Assembly (NCBI GenBank): GCA_963921795.1 | Contig: OY997660.1 | Location: 3,707,999 to 3,771,998, forward strand | Length of the DNA stretch: 64,000 bases | Source of the DNA: Nannobrachium achirus | Lineage: Eukaryota > Chordata > Actinopteri > Myctophiformes > Myctophidae | Reading direction: 5' to 3' | The notes under the pieces: generated by a model | The model's input: the letters and a program-made list of their open reading frames with translations, nothing else | Database searches by the model: none | Told to the model about the DNA's origin: nothing | Program-made: the position numbers and the translations under genes | Part shown: positions 22,991-33,338 of the stretch, one piece after another | Numbering within the stretch: position 1 is the first letter of the stretch | Layout: each line of letters opens with the position of its first letter

Positions 22991-23531
22991 CAGGGTTACT
23001 TTTTTGTCTCAGGGCACCCCTTAAGCATTTTTTTAGTCCGAGATACCCCTACATTATAATTTTCACTCCCAGCACCTTATATTTATAGCATATTGTCGTT
23101 GTTGGGTGGAAACTTTGTATGTCCACAACCGTTCGTTTTGTATTTATCATCTATAAAATGTACTAAACTAGTGAAAACAGCAGATCTACAAGCACAGATC
23201 GTCTGTTTTCACTAGTTTTGTGCAACAGTCTTGTATGATGAAGCAGGGCTTTGCTTTACCAAAAGACGTACACATTTGAAACTTGGAGATACGAGGTTTC
23301 TGCCCGACAGTGACGATATTTTAGTGATTATGTTGCGAGGAAAATGTTGAGATAACAGCCATTTTGGTTAGAACTGACTGAAAATAACTTTGTACTTCAA
23401 GTTTAAAATGAAACTAAATATGTTTTCAAGTATCCAAATAAATGCCAAATATTATCAAATTACCTCGCAGCACCCCTGGACTGCCGTCACGGCACCCCAG
23501 GGTGCCCCGTCACCCACTTTGAAAACCTGTG
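22991..23531. mobile_element. Family C hAT MITE containing family B element
   Basis: Flanks GTCTACTG (22983-22990) and GTCTACAT (23532-23539) agree at 6 of 8 bases. A family B element occupies 23092-23318, with a collapsed hairpin at 23172-23213. The same C-with-B arrangement is seen at 33339-33795. Confidence 0.7.
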
Positions 23532-23539
23532 GTCTACAT

Positions 23540-23960
23540 CAGCTGTTATCGTGTTCAATGCTGTTGTGGGGTTGAAGTAGCTACAGTATGTGGAGTGGAG
23601 CATCTTCTCTTCTCTCTTATCTTATATGTGACCGAGTCTGGTGCTTTGTGCCTTAACTCTGCATTTGTCATTTTTCATTGTTGTACAGGTTATCCAAGTA
23701 CAGAATCTAAGCTTTATATATGATGTATCATTTGTTGAAATTGGAGCATATTTGAAGAAGTTATGGACATTATGCACCATAAAAACCAAAGCTGTTAAAA
23801 AGCCATTTGAAAACTAGAAACATTTTGACACCTCTAGCTAGCCAGAAGTGGGTGTGACAATGGGAGGGACAATAGGTACTTATTTACACCCCTAAATCAC
23901 TCCCCCCAAGTCAAACCACCCCTACAAGTTAGCTGTCAACGACCTAAGTTAGATAAACTA
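23540..23960. other. Gene-free flank of the DIRS insertion
   Basis: AT-rich and apparently single copy in this window. Confidence 0.4.
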
Positions 23961-24003
23961 AATAAACGTATAGGTTCCGAACGGAACCATGTTTATTTAA
24001 TAC

Positions 24004-24174
24004 CGGAGGACAAGGTCCCCCTATGGGATATCAGCGCCATCTGGCGGTGCAACAGAGTAAAACTCATATCCTCCCGTACGAGAAATGTCATTTGTCGGAA
24101 GGGCTGTCAATCACAAAACGAGGGCACCGCCCCCGAGTGTATATAAGCCCTGTGGGCTATCATGACTTCCTCTA
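24004..24174. repeat. DIRS left inverted terminal repeat (element 3' end)
   Basis: From GGAGGACAAGGTCCCC to GGGCTATCATGACTTCCT it is complementary to 30561-30728 over about 165 bp with few differences. It contains GTATATAAGCCC, which is TATA-like. The outer 36 bases (23968-24003) are specific to this end and contain GGTTCCGAACGGAACC, a near-palindrome. Confidence 0.9.
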
Positions 24175-24218
24175 AAGCCGCACCTCTGCCCGCAACTAGC
24201 GAACCGAGGGGCTTAATT

Positions 24219-24314
24219 CGGGGGACCTTGTCCTCCGGTATTAAATAAACATGGTTCCGTTCGGAACCTATACGTTTATTATCATACCTCCAGACAAGGT
24301 CCCCCTATGGGACT
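24219..24314. repeat. DIRS internal complementary region
   Basis: 24219-24273 is the complement of the left outer end (23968-24022), and 24281-24314 is the complement of the right outer end (about 30704-30737). They are joined through GTTTATT (24274-24280), the complement of the shared AATAAAC. The region thus encodes the circle junction, the hallmark that lets DIRS elements restore their ends during reverse transcription. Confidence 0.92.
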
Positions 24315-24614
24315 CATACACTCCCCGAGAAGCCATGAACCGACAAGACTGTCGTGTACACCGACCACCCCCGGAAGGAGGTCTCGTCAACCGACGTGAC
24401 CCCTCTCAGGACTGGTCCGACCCAGACCCACAGGGCCTGGGCGTGTTCAGACAGAAAAGAGACCCTGACAGACCGAGGCCTGCCTTATGCACTAAGGGCA
24501 GACACGGGTCCGCCTTATAATACTACAGTAGTATAAGGGAAACACTCAGGGTCCCCCCCCAGGTATCCTAGAGACAGTAGCATGCTGTCCCAGGAAGGGG
24601 AGAGAGCCGCCCCA

Positions 24615-25670
24615 CTACATAGTAGGCGGGGCAGCAGCACCCAGAACCGTATGCGCCATGGCAGAAGGCGCAACGTCCAGGTGATAGTAGGTCGCAAAGG
24701 TGGACGGCGAAGACCAATTCGCCGCCGCACAAATCTCCTCAATGGAGACACCTTTGGACAAAGCCCAAGAGGTCGACACACCCCTAGTACTGTGGGCCTT
24801 AAGTGCCTCTGGCACTTCAGACCCAGCACGGGTGTAAGCCAACCTAATGGCATCCACAATCCATCTCGACAGAGTGGGTTTGGACACCGCCTTTCGCTGA
24901 CGGGCATTCATGACCACGAAAAGCTGAGAAGTAGACCTGCTGTCCACCGTCCTGTCACAGTAGGCCTTCAGGGCCCTAACCGGACAAAGACAATGAAGAC
25001 GCCTATCCTCCTCCGATGCAAACGGAGGAGGATGGAAAGCCGTCAAAACCACAGGTTCCTTCGGGATCACTCGGTTCTTAGGAATAAAACTCAAATGAGG
25101 TTTAAGAAGAACCTTGGAGTCATTATTGAGAAACCTCATACAATCAGGGCTCACAGAGAGCGCATGAAGGTCGCTCACACGCTTAGCCGTAGACAAGGCA
25201 AGCAAAAGAGCTGTCTTGAAACTTAAATGTTTCAAAGAGGTCCTCCCAAGCGGTTCAAAGGGTGCCTTGCAAAGGCCCTCAAGAACCACTTGTAGATCCC
25301 AAGCAGGAAACAAGGCTCTGGTCACAGGTCTCAAATGGTCAACACCATGCATGAACTGGACCACCTCAGGGATTTTAGAAAGGCCTTTACCTGCCACCCC
25401 CAGGTGGCAGGCATCAATAGCCGCTAAATAACCCCTCAGTGTAGAGAACGCCAGACCAAGGTCCAGGCGATCCTGCAGGAAATCTAACACCCTCTGGGCC
25501 GGAGCTAAGTGAGCCACCACAGGTGGCTCCTGTAGCTCACACCAGTCCAAAAAGGCATTCCATCTTCCATCGTACACAGCCCTAGTGGAGGGGGCTCTAG
25601 CACTCTGAATAGTGGCTACAACCATTGGTGAGAAGCCTGCTGCTAACAGGTTCTCCCTCTCACGGGCCAA
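24615..25670 (-). pseudogene. DIRS tyrosine recombinase domain
   Basis: This is the integrase of the element. The recombinase region runs to the stop at 24615 and forms the last ~350 codons of an 869-codon open frame starting at 27224. In that numbering the catalytic set is visible: Arg682 (AKRVSDLHAL), His811 and Arg814 (HSTRG), Trp837 (AANW) and Tyr846 or Tyr847 (FATYYHLD). An N-terminal SAM-like core-binding segment (APSTRAVYDGRWNAFLDWC) precedes it. The domain itself reads without interruption and looks catalytically complete. In related elements it has its own frame that overlaps the end of the RT/RNase H frame. Here its continuity with RT results from a frameshift upstream, so I mark the locus as non-functional as a whole. 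Confidence 0.88.
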
Positions 25671-28402
25671 ACCCACAGGTCTAGGCCCCGTGGGTCTGGA
25701 TGGAAGATCTCGTCCCCTGCCTGGCGCAGCAGATCCCTGTGCAAGGGGAGCCGCCAAGGGGGTCGAGAGAGCAGTGGGGTGATCAGAGACCTCCACACTC
25801 CCCTGGACGGTGTTACTAGAAGAACCTCCCGGTTGGAACATCTGATCCTCTCCAGAGTGGGAAGGATCAGTTCCAGGGGCGGGAACGCGTAGAGAAGGCC
25901 TTCTGGCCACTCGTAAGCAAACGCGTCCGTCCCCAGTGGAGAAGGTCCCCTCACTGAGAAGTAAAGGGGACACTTCGCGTTCTCCTGAGAGGCAAAGAGA
26001 TCTACTCCAGGTTGACCGAACCTGGAGAAAATCTGCCTCACCACCGCAGGGTGGAGAGACCAATCCTCGTAACGAGGCTCCCCCCTGGACAACAGATCGG
26101 CGCCGCCGTTCTGAAGGCCCGGGACATGGGAGGCTCTGATGGACCTCAGACGAGGCAAGCACCAGAGGGTCATCTCGCGCGCCAGCTGATCCAGCGTGCG
26201 CGAGCAGAGGCCACCCTGTTTGTTGAGATAATACAGGGCCGCCGTGTTGTCCGTCCTGACCAGAACATGACAACCCCGAAGAAATGGTTCGAAATGCTTG
26301 AGCGCCAAGTAGATCGCCATTAATTAACTCCAGATAATTGATGTGGTACTCCAACATGGCCGGGGTCCAGAGACCCCTGGCTGAACGCCCCTCGTGGGTG
26401 GCGCCCCACCCCGAGCGGCTGGCGTCCGTGGTGATCACCTTGCGTGATATCACCTCGCCCATGGAGACCCCACTCGTCAACAACGCCTGGTCCCTCCATG
26501 GGACCAGAGCGTCCATGCAGACCTGGCTGACCGTCACCTTCCTGTACCCTTGCAGGGAAGGAATCCTGAGCGCCAGTGTCCACCGCTGGAAAGGTCTCAT
26601 GTGAAACCTGCCCAGACGCAGAAGTTGCACCGCTGATGCCATCAGCCCAGCTAACTTCATGCACTCCTTGTACCTGACCACCTGGTTCAGTCGGAAGGAG
26701 CTCAGACAAGTCAGAAACCTGTCCACCCTCTCCGGTGAGAGGCGGGCGGACATTGTGGCCGAGTCCAGAGATATCCCTATAAAGGAAATCTGCTGGGAGG
26801 GTGACAACATGCTTTTGCCAAAATTGACGTTGAAACCCAAGGCCTTCAGGTGTGACAACACCAGATCGGTATGGCGCGCCGCTCCTGAGCAGGAGGCGGC
26901 GGAAATCATCCAATCGTCTATGTAGTTCGCGAGCCTGACTCCCTGATGCCTCAGTGGAGCAATGGCTGCCTCGGTCACTTTCACGAAAACCCGAGGGCTC
27001 AGGGAAAGACCGAAGGGGAGGACCGTGTACTCGTACAGGCGCCCCTCGAAGGCGAACCGCAGGAACTTCCTGTGTGGGGGATAAATGAGGATGTGCTGAT
27101 AAGCGTCCTTCAGATCCACTGAACAGTGGAAATCCCCCTGTCTCACTGATCTCATCAGGGACTCTGACGTCAGCATCCTGAATTTGAACTTTTTCAAGTG
27201 CTTGTTCAGAGCACGTAAGTCCATTATAGGACGCAGCCCCCCCCCCCTTTTTTCTGTACCAGAAAATAACGGCTCCAGAAGCCTAAACGCTCTGGTCGCG
27301 GGATAACTCCACTATAGCGCCCTTGCGCAATAGTGAGCTTATCTCCTCCCTCAAGGCATCCGCTTTCAAGCCGCGGGCTCGAGTGTAAATAACCTTGCTG
27401 GAGAGGGAGGGTATTTCCGCAAACTGTAGTCTGTAGCCCCGTGTCACTGTCCGAAACACCCAGTGATTCGGATTGCAACGCTTCCATTGCTCTGCACACT
27501 GTGCTAACGTGTTGCTGAGCAACGGAGAAGCCTTGGGGTTGTACCGCCTGAGCGGGACTACTGGGCCGTGAGGGAGAGGATGGACGGGACCGAGAGGTTC
27601 CGTATCCGGGCACGTTTCCGTATCCGCTAGACGCCGGGCCGGAAGGCGCGGAGACACCGGAGGAAAGAGCGTTTCCGTTTCCGGTACGCTTATTTCCGTA
27701 TCCGGTGGGAGACGGACACGTGACCTCCGAGAAGCCTCGCTTGTTAATAATACAGGCGGCACATAACGTGGAGCCCGGGGGACAGGGTTTATCGCATAAG
27801 TAACATAATCCCCGGCTCGGGGAATTGTATTTACGTTTATAACCTGTTCTAAGGCCTTTATGTGCTTCCTTACGGGAAGACGAGGCCGACCCTGGGTGTT
27901 GAAAAGTGCTGGCTTCTTCCCTGACGTTAAGACCAAACTCCTGTCCTGAGCTAGAGTCGGCATAGCAGTGCCGCTCAGTGGAGACAGAGGGGTATTGCAC
28001 ACTAGTGAAACCATACCATTGTGAATAGGAATTAGCTTGTCTGGGAACATTTTGCAATGAGAAATATTCTGCTTGTACCCTGTCTGCGTGACTGGAGAAA
28101 GCGATTTTTTCTGAGTGGAAAGAAATTCCAGCCTGGACTTCTCTACACTGGCTAAATTCATGCAAAATGGGGTCGTCTGTACTAGAGCAGGTGGGTTTGA
28201 AAGAAACAGGCATTGTTTTATCAACACACTTTTTAATACAGGCACTGGAGGAGAGCACAGAGGAGGAGACAATAACATTGTTTTCTTGGCATGAGAAAAA
28301 TTGTTTATACTGTTCACTCGTTTGCGCTTGAGAGGGGGGGTCCCCTGAATGATCAGGGGGACCCCGCCAGAGTCCAGTGTCACTTACGCGGCGGCTTCCC
28401 AC
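25643..28402 (-). pseudogene. DIRS RT / RNase H / methylase-like frame, frameshifted
   Basis: The order is: an N-terminal segment with a possible zinc knuckle (LCYLCDKPCPPGSTLCAACI, near 27780), a pre-RT block (GYRLQFAEIPSL), RT with LKDAY and YIDD (codons 101-104 of the frame starting 27224), RNase H, then a region with DLFASQENA and YAFPPLELI that in DIRS elements is called methyltransferase-like. RNase H acidic residues are Asp267 (TTDAS) and Glu299 (NYLEL) in one frame, then TDNTA and ADLLSRG in another. Breaks are: an apparent 1-base loss near 27285, an 11-base C run on the plus strand at 27237-27247 (9 or 12 would restore frame), and TTAATTAA at 26320-26327, a 4-base duplication inside RNase H. 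The stop of the last frame is at 25643. Confidence 0.88.
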
Positions 28403-30296
28403 GGGCCTTGTGGGAGCTGGCCGGTATCCCGTGCCTGGGAGGGTGGCGGGATTGAGAGCGGGTCGGAGCCTCCGCTGCAGTGCGAGGGGGTCCCGCGGAG
28501 GAGGAGGAGGGGGTCCTAGGGGGATTGTTGGATTTCCCCTGCTTGGAGGAAGAGCGCCCCCTGTCGGCCTGACCAGGGGCCTTGCTTCGTCCCTGCCTCT
28601 TCTCCTTTCTGGGTGCCTGGGGGTCCGTCGTGGCCTCCAGGAGTTTCAGAGTGATCTTCTTATCCGCCACCTCCTGGCGGAGAAGATCCAGTCCACCGCC
28701 CATGAGGGAGGTAGGGTGGCTGGGGAGGTCTTGCAGGACCTTCTCGGTCTCCCCTTCGGAACTGCCAGGACATTTCACCTTCTCAAGCCACCTGGCACGT
28801 TCCGCCTGGATGCAGTAATCCATACCGTGTCCAAGCCACTCGATGGCGTGGACATTCAGGTCCATCAGCATGCGCAGCGACTTGTCGATCTCCTCCGCCG
28901 TATCGGTAGGCACCTCCCGCAACCCGCTAAGGAGGCGCCTGGTGGAGGAGAGCAGCAGCTGGGTGGCATTCATCGTCCTGGCAGCCAGCGCGGAGGCTCT
29001 GTAAGAGTTCCTGACCCTGGACGACTGCTTGTCGTCGTAGGCGATGGCAAAACCAGGAGGCTTCTTCCCCACGGACAAGATGAAGGGACTGCGGCCTCCA
29101 GGACCGGTCCGCTCATGAGCTGGCTTGAGGCTCCCGATAAGGGACTGAGCCATCAGTTTGTCCATGGGAGGGCACAAGGGGATTCCCGCCTTCTCTGCGC
29201 AGCAGTCGACCAAGAAGGGGAGCTTGGGGGGGTCCTTGTGCGAAGTCCAGGTCGAATGCAAGGCCTCTGCAAAGCCTGGGACCAGTGGGAGCTTATCCAT
29301 GCGTGGCGGGGGGGAAGGTTCCAAATCCTGGCCTAGGATGGGAACCCTAGCCCGTGGTCCGAGTGGCGCGTCTCCGAGCGGCAGCTCCAGGCCGCAACGG
29401 ATGGTAGCACGTTCCAGCACCGAGAGCTCGTCCATGGGGATAGAGTCTGGGTCTTGTGCCGCTGCCCCTCTCGCCCCAGCTGGCATGGAAGGGGGGAGAG
29501 AGGCAGAAGGGGCTGGGAGGACGCGGCGGAGGTAGGAACCTCGGCGTGAGGAACCGACCCGGCCGCGCCTCCGCCCTGACCGGAGGGAAGCGTGGACTCG
29601 TCTTCTTCCGAGTACTCACCCTCCGAGTCCACCTCGGACATGTCGTAGTCCTCTGGCTCCGGTTCGTCACCGTCGCTAGCATGCCAGGAGACGGGGCTAG
29701 GTGGCCGCATGGCCCGGAGCTGGGGGACGGAGGAGGGGAATGTCACCGACGACTAGCGGGTGGAATTCCTTAAAAGGGACGGCCAAAGTTGCAGCTGGCG
29801 GTGGAGCAACGTGGGCGGTCTTGCATGTTCTCTTCTTGGGCACGGCACCAGTCGAGCCAGTCGGAGAAACAGCAGGGGTAGCAGCAGTAGCAGGCCCGCT
29901 AGCATCGGGGCTACCGAAGCTAGCTGAGGGCGAGGCCGCTGGAGGCCTAACCACGTGGCGAGAAGCAGCGCTGTGGCGTACAGCGCTGTCCGGCACACGA
30001 GGAGAGGTGTCTGGGAGGGTTCAGGCGGAGACCGTGGTGTGAAGGCCGTAGCCTGCGGCAGCGATCTCACAGCGGGCCTCGAGGGCTGGAACGTCGTACT
30101 GGAGGCATTCAGCACAGTTCACACCCGTGGCCGGGGCCGGAGGGGACAGAGAGGCCAAGGCGTGTCCTACCCCCATGCAGACAATGCAGAACGGGTGGGT
30201 GTCTTCGTTGGCGATGAGTCCTTTGCAGCTGGGAAGGCCGCACTTCTTAGGGACCCTGGCTAGCAGGCTGCTAACCGTGGGCCGACGAGCCGCCAT
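28380..30296 (-). pseudogene. DIRS gag-like ORF1, broken
   Basis: It starts at 30296 (MAARRPTVSS). A zinc-binding N-terminus shows Cys19, Cys24, His34, Cys37, Cys40, His45, Cys61 and Cys64. A TGA at 30021-30023 interrupts the frame, which then continues (VPKKRTCKTAH) to a stop at 29697. A second frame carries an acidic stretch (YDMSEVDSEGEYSEEDES), and the first frame resumes near 29486 and runs to 28380, ending in a basic, Ser/Arg/Pro-rich tail typical of nucleic-acid binding. One nonsense change and two frameshifts therefore separate the parts. About 638 codons would be the full span. The ORF ends just before the next frame begins, as usual in DIRS elements. Confidence 0.8.
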
Positions 30297-30560
30297 CGTG
30301 AAGCTAACCGAAGCTAGGCGAAGCTAAACTAGGGCAGGGAAACACGTGGCAGAGCGTACAGAGAAGAAGGTAAAGACTCAAAGACAAAAGAAGAGAAAAC
30401 CACGAACTGTAGAGAGAAGATAGAAGAGAAACGTACAGGAGGGATTCTATAAAGGCCAGTGGCCGACTTCCTAGCCGTCGCTATAGGCTATACTTTACAG
30501 AATTTAATTACTATATGGCTGAGTTCGCGACACTCTAGTTGCAGTGGCAGAGGTGCGGAA

Positions 30561-30728
30561 AGAGGAAGTCATGATAGCCCACAGGGCTTATATACACTCG
30601 GGGGCGGTGCCCTCGTTTTGTGATTGACAGCCCTTCCGACAAATGACATTTCTCGTACGGGAGGATATGAGTTTTACTCTGTTGCACCGCCAGATGGCGC
30701 TGATATCCCATAGGGGGACCTTGTCTGG
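30561..30728. repeat. DIRS right inverted terminal repeat (element 5' end)
   Basis: Complement of 24004-24174. Because the coding strand is minus, this end should drive transcription of the element leftward. TATATACAC at 30589-30597 is the complement of the GTGTATATAAG found in the other copy. Confidence 0.88.
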
Positions 30729-30744
30729 AGGTATGATAATAAAC

Positions 30745-30930
30745 AAGTACATTTAAGTACAATTTTTAGTTGAGTATTTCAAAATGTCAGTACTTTTACT
30801 CCTACTCCACTGACCACATCTCAGAGACAAATATCGTACTTTTACTCCACTACAATTATTTTAAAACTTTAGTTACAAGATTTACATTATTATTATTGCA
30901 AAACATATCCTACATTATACCCACTTCAAA
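30745..30930. repeat. Dispersed TTTTACTCC repeat fragment
   Basis: Contains ACTTTTACTCCACTACAATT and relatives, a motif also seen near 12420-12450, 12830-12860 and 62125-62150. The DIRS insertion broke this repeat at its left edge. Confidence 0.45.
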
Positions 30931-30958
30931 TGAGCAGATCTACAATCTCAACAATGCG
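30931..30958. repeat. Half palindrome
   Basis: GCAGATCTACAATCTCAACAA, left arm only. Confidence 0.4.
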
Positions 30959-30988
30959 CCGTATTGTGAAGCTTGCCCTTGTTGGTGG

Positions 30989-31075
30989 TGACGTCACCAA
31001 GTATGCTGGTCCCTCATTGGCTGTTGATGGTGACATCACCATTCATGTGACATCATAGGCTATCTTACTATAAAA
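30989..31075 (+). promoter_or_regulatory. Candidate promoter of the kelch gene
   Basis: A perfect CRE (TGACGTCA, 30989-30996) and two near-CREs (TGACATCA at 31031-31038 and 31048-31055) lie around an inverted CCAAT box (ATTGG, 31016-31020) and upstream of TATAAAA (31069-31075). Transcription would start near 31100, about 125 bases before the ATG at 31224. The order and spacing are those of a compact CREB/CREM-type promoter. This is inferred from motifs only. Confidence 0.55.
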
Positions 31076-31223
31076 CGGGAAAAGCGAGCGCAGACCTCTG
31101 GTTGTAATAGATTGCATATGAACACCAATTAAGCTTTAATGTAATGTGAAATAACCCAGAAAGACGACAGGAGAAGAGAGTAAGGGACTCAAAGAATCTA
31201 CTTTGATCGCTGGCTGTGTGAAC

Positions 31224-32360
31224 ATGTTACGCTGGGCAGAGCCTCTGCGAGGAGCAGGGCGGGACATAGAGTCCCAGGCAGCCGTGGCGGTTGGGCGGGA
31301 CAAGCTCTACTCCTTCGGAGGGAGGGAGTGCTTGACTGACTACCGTATTGATGAAAAGGAAGACGGAAGTGATGAAAGTCTGACCCCGGATCAGATGGAC
31401 GTTCACATCTTCAACATGGTGTCTTTGTGCTGGACCAAGTTGCCCGCGGTGATGACTGAAACAGGACAACGGCCCGCTGAGGTTCCCTCAGAACACATCC
31501 AGCACACCGCTGTGCTCATAGAAGATACCGTTTACATCTGTGGGGGGATCCCGTCATGTGGCGACCGGGAGCCCCGCACTGAGCTGTATGGATTCAACAT
31601 CGACACCCACAGATGGTCCAGGCCTAAGGTTCGTGGGACCCTCCCACCGTGTTTGAATAACCATTCAGCCTGTGCGGTGGGGAAGGTCATGTATGTCTAC
31701 GGAGCCTGGTATGTGGACGATGATGATTATGACGCTGACATGTACAAGTTGGACACCAGCACCATGGCCTGGTGTTCAATCACCACCGGCGGCCCTAAAC
31801 CGCCTGTTTCGATATTTCAATCTGCCACCGCCATCGGGACAAAGATTTTCTTATTTGGGGGAGTATCACCAGATAGTAATTGTCATCAACACCACAACCT
31901 CAGAGTGTTTGACACAGAGACCAACAGCTGGCAGAGCAGCAGGCCTTCTGCACAGCCTCTTCCAGAAGGACGGCAGTATCACACAGCTTTCACCTACGAT
32001 GGTGAGCTGTACATATTTGCTGGCCAAGTAATGGATCCAGGGTTCCGCTACTTGAATGACATGTGGACATTCAATCCAGAGACCTTCTGCTGGAAGAAGG
32101 TTGAGCCCAAGGGGAAACAGCCGTGGAGATGTGGGATGGGCTGCTGCGTGGTGGGGGATCGCACGGTGCTCTTTGGAGGAGTAGAGGTAGATGGGGTAGA
32201 CCACGGCAGGCCATGTGATGACATGCTTATCTTAGAAATGAGTCCTTGTCTCAAAACGTTATGCAAGATAGCAGTCGTCCAGTACGACCTGGAGCAGGCA
32301 GAACTCCCTCATGACATCAGGTGGGAACTGGCGGCCATGACTAGGGATGGATCTCGTTAA
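31224..32360 (+). CDS. klhdc3-like: KLHDC3-like kelch protein, intronless
   Basis: A 378-residue protein starting at ATG 31224, chosen because MLRW is the conserved KLHDC3 N-terminus; an upstream in-frame TTG adds 7 residues but is not a standard start. Six kelch blades are visible by their glycine pairs at 32-33, 107-108, 160-161 (changed to GA), 212-213, 266-267 (changed to AG) and 318-319, with spaced Trp at 70, 131, 183, 236 and 290. The tail (LPHDIRWELAAMT) closely matches KLHDC3, whose family member is a substrate receptor for cullin-2 ubiquitin ligases that reads C-terminal degrons. It differs by acidic inserts at 39-57 and 163-172 and by the altered blades. From general knowledge the parent gene has several introns. 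A single uninterrupted exon suggests a retrocopy that has kept its frame. No poly-A remnant or target duplication was found, so an old origin is likely. Confidence 0.85.
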   Translation: MLRWAEPLRGAGRDIESQAAVAVGRDKLYSFGGRECLTDYRIDEKEDGSDESLTPDQMDVHIFNMVSLCWTKLPAVMTETGQRPAEVPSEHIQHTAVLIEDTVYICGGIPSCGDREPRTELYGFNIDTHRWSRPKVRGTLPPCLNNHSACAVGKVMYVYGAWYVDDDDYDADMYKLDTSTMAWCSITTGGPKPPVSIFQSATAIGTKIFLFGGVSPDSNCHQHHNLRVFDTETNSWQSSRPSAQPLPEGRQYHTAFTYDGELYIFAGQVMDPGFRYLNDMWTFNPETFCWKKVEPKGKQPWRCGMGCCVVGDRTVLFGGVEVDGVDHGRPCDDMLILEMSPCLKTLCKIAVVQYDLEQAELPHDIRWELAAMTRDGSR

Positions 32361-32553
32361 TTAATCTTTTATTGATAACGAGCACTCTATTGATCCTGCT
32401 TATTGAGCCAGTCTTGTGTGGCCTATGATGTCAGATGTCAATTTGCAAGTGTCTTGGCCATATATGGAGCATGAGATGTGACAATGTACATGAGCTGCAA
32501 GTATTCATACTAGTGACCTACTGTACGGTCGCAACAATACCAAAACAAGTACA

Positions 32554-32556
<3 letters not shown>

Positions 32557-32602
<46 letters not shown>
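32557..32602 (+). repeat. (TA)n microsatellite
   Basis: A TA run of about 45 bp downstream of the kelch gene. Confidence 0.95.
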
Positions 32603-32608
<6 letters not shown>

Positions 32609-32649
32609 ATACATTTGATTTTGCGGCATAAAGGGTGTGGCTTCCAATT

Positions 32650-32810
32650 GGGTCCGGCAGCGGCTCAGGAGGTAGAGCGGCCGCTTGGAGAACCGACAGG
32701 TTCCCAGTTCGATCCCGGGCTCCCCCAGAGTTGGTGTCGAAGGGTCCTCGAGCAAGACTCTGGACGCCAACTTGCACAATCATTGAAGCGCTAATCATTG
32801 AATGCACCAT
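32650..32810 (+). mobile_element. tRNA-derived SINE
   Basis: An A-box-like GGCTCAGGAGGTAGAGCGG near 32662 and B-box-like GTTCGATCCCGGG near 32707 are followed by a SINE tail (GTCCTCGAGCAAGACTC ... AAGCGCTAATC). The head differs from that of the SINE at 8224. Confidence 0.75.
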
Positions 32811-33330
32811 TTACCATGTGGATCTGGGACTTCATGGGCCCATCCTGTGACATCATATTAATTGACCTCAGTCATGTACAGACCCCATACACCCCCCTTC
32901 CCCCAATTTGGAGCGGTGCTAACTGTTCCTATGTCTGGCTTCCTGATGCTGGCGGCCGAGTTGCATCATGGGAAATTACGTTTTTTTCACTCAAAAGCCA
33001 CTGCCGCGGCACCTGGTAACACGTCTCTGGAAGAGATATAGCCTAGCACAGCTAAACCATCCACCCATGTTAAAACAAGGAGGGGATGGTCTGGTGTCGT
33101 GTGCTAGCTCTTCACATTTGTGTCTCCAGATTCGTGAGGAGCTCCTGATTGGCTAGTTACAAAGTAAGGCCGACTTACTTTGTCTCTCAGGCAGCATGTC
33201 TCGTGTGAGCACATCTCATTCTCCATGCAGCGACAGAGCAGACAGCAACATTCTTTACTGCTACAAATGGGGCTGCATTCCTGAGGTTTCTGTCTTTGTC
33301 AACTGCTGTGTTTAGCTGATAGTGTGGGTA
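32811..33330. other. No recognisable feature
   Basis: Sequence between the SINE and the next hAT element. No coding frame with a recognisable domain. Confidence 0.4.
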
Positions 33331-33338
33331 CTGTAGAC

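Larger units (their letters stand above)
23961..30744 (-). mobile_element. DIRS-type tyrosine-recombinase retrotransposon
   Basis: A 6.8-kb element whose coding strand is minus. Both outer ends carry AATAAAC (23961-23967 and 30738-30744), and there is no conventional target duplication, as expected for integration by recombination of a circle. It has inverted terminal repeats and an internal complementary region joining the two end sequences. Its frames in order are a zinc-binding gag-like protein, RT/RNase H/methylase-like protein, and a tyrosine recombinase. The coding frames carry at least one stop and several frameshifts, so this copy is not autonomous, although its terminal structures are intact. 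This is the layout of the DIRS1 group (Goodwin and Poulter), known from many fish. Confidence 0.93.

Noticed and set aside
24574..25226. Plus-strand frame of 214 codons in the DIRS left part
   Set aside because: It is antisense to the intact tyrosine recombinase domain and has no recognisable domain of its own.
27224..28402. The 392-codon minus frame with CYLCDKPC and CAAC as an independent zinc-finger gene
   Set aside because: It lies within the DIRS element between gag and RT and ends in the poly-G break. It is best read as part of the decayed polyprotein.
28377..29336. 319-codon plus-strand frame
   Set aside because: It is the antisense of the DIRS gag-like frame in GC-rich sequence. The minus-strand frame has the expected features.
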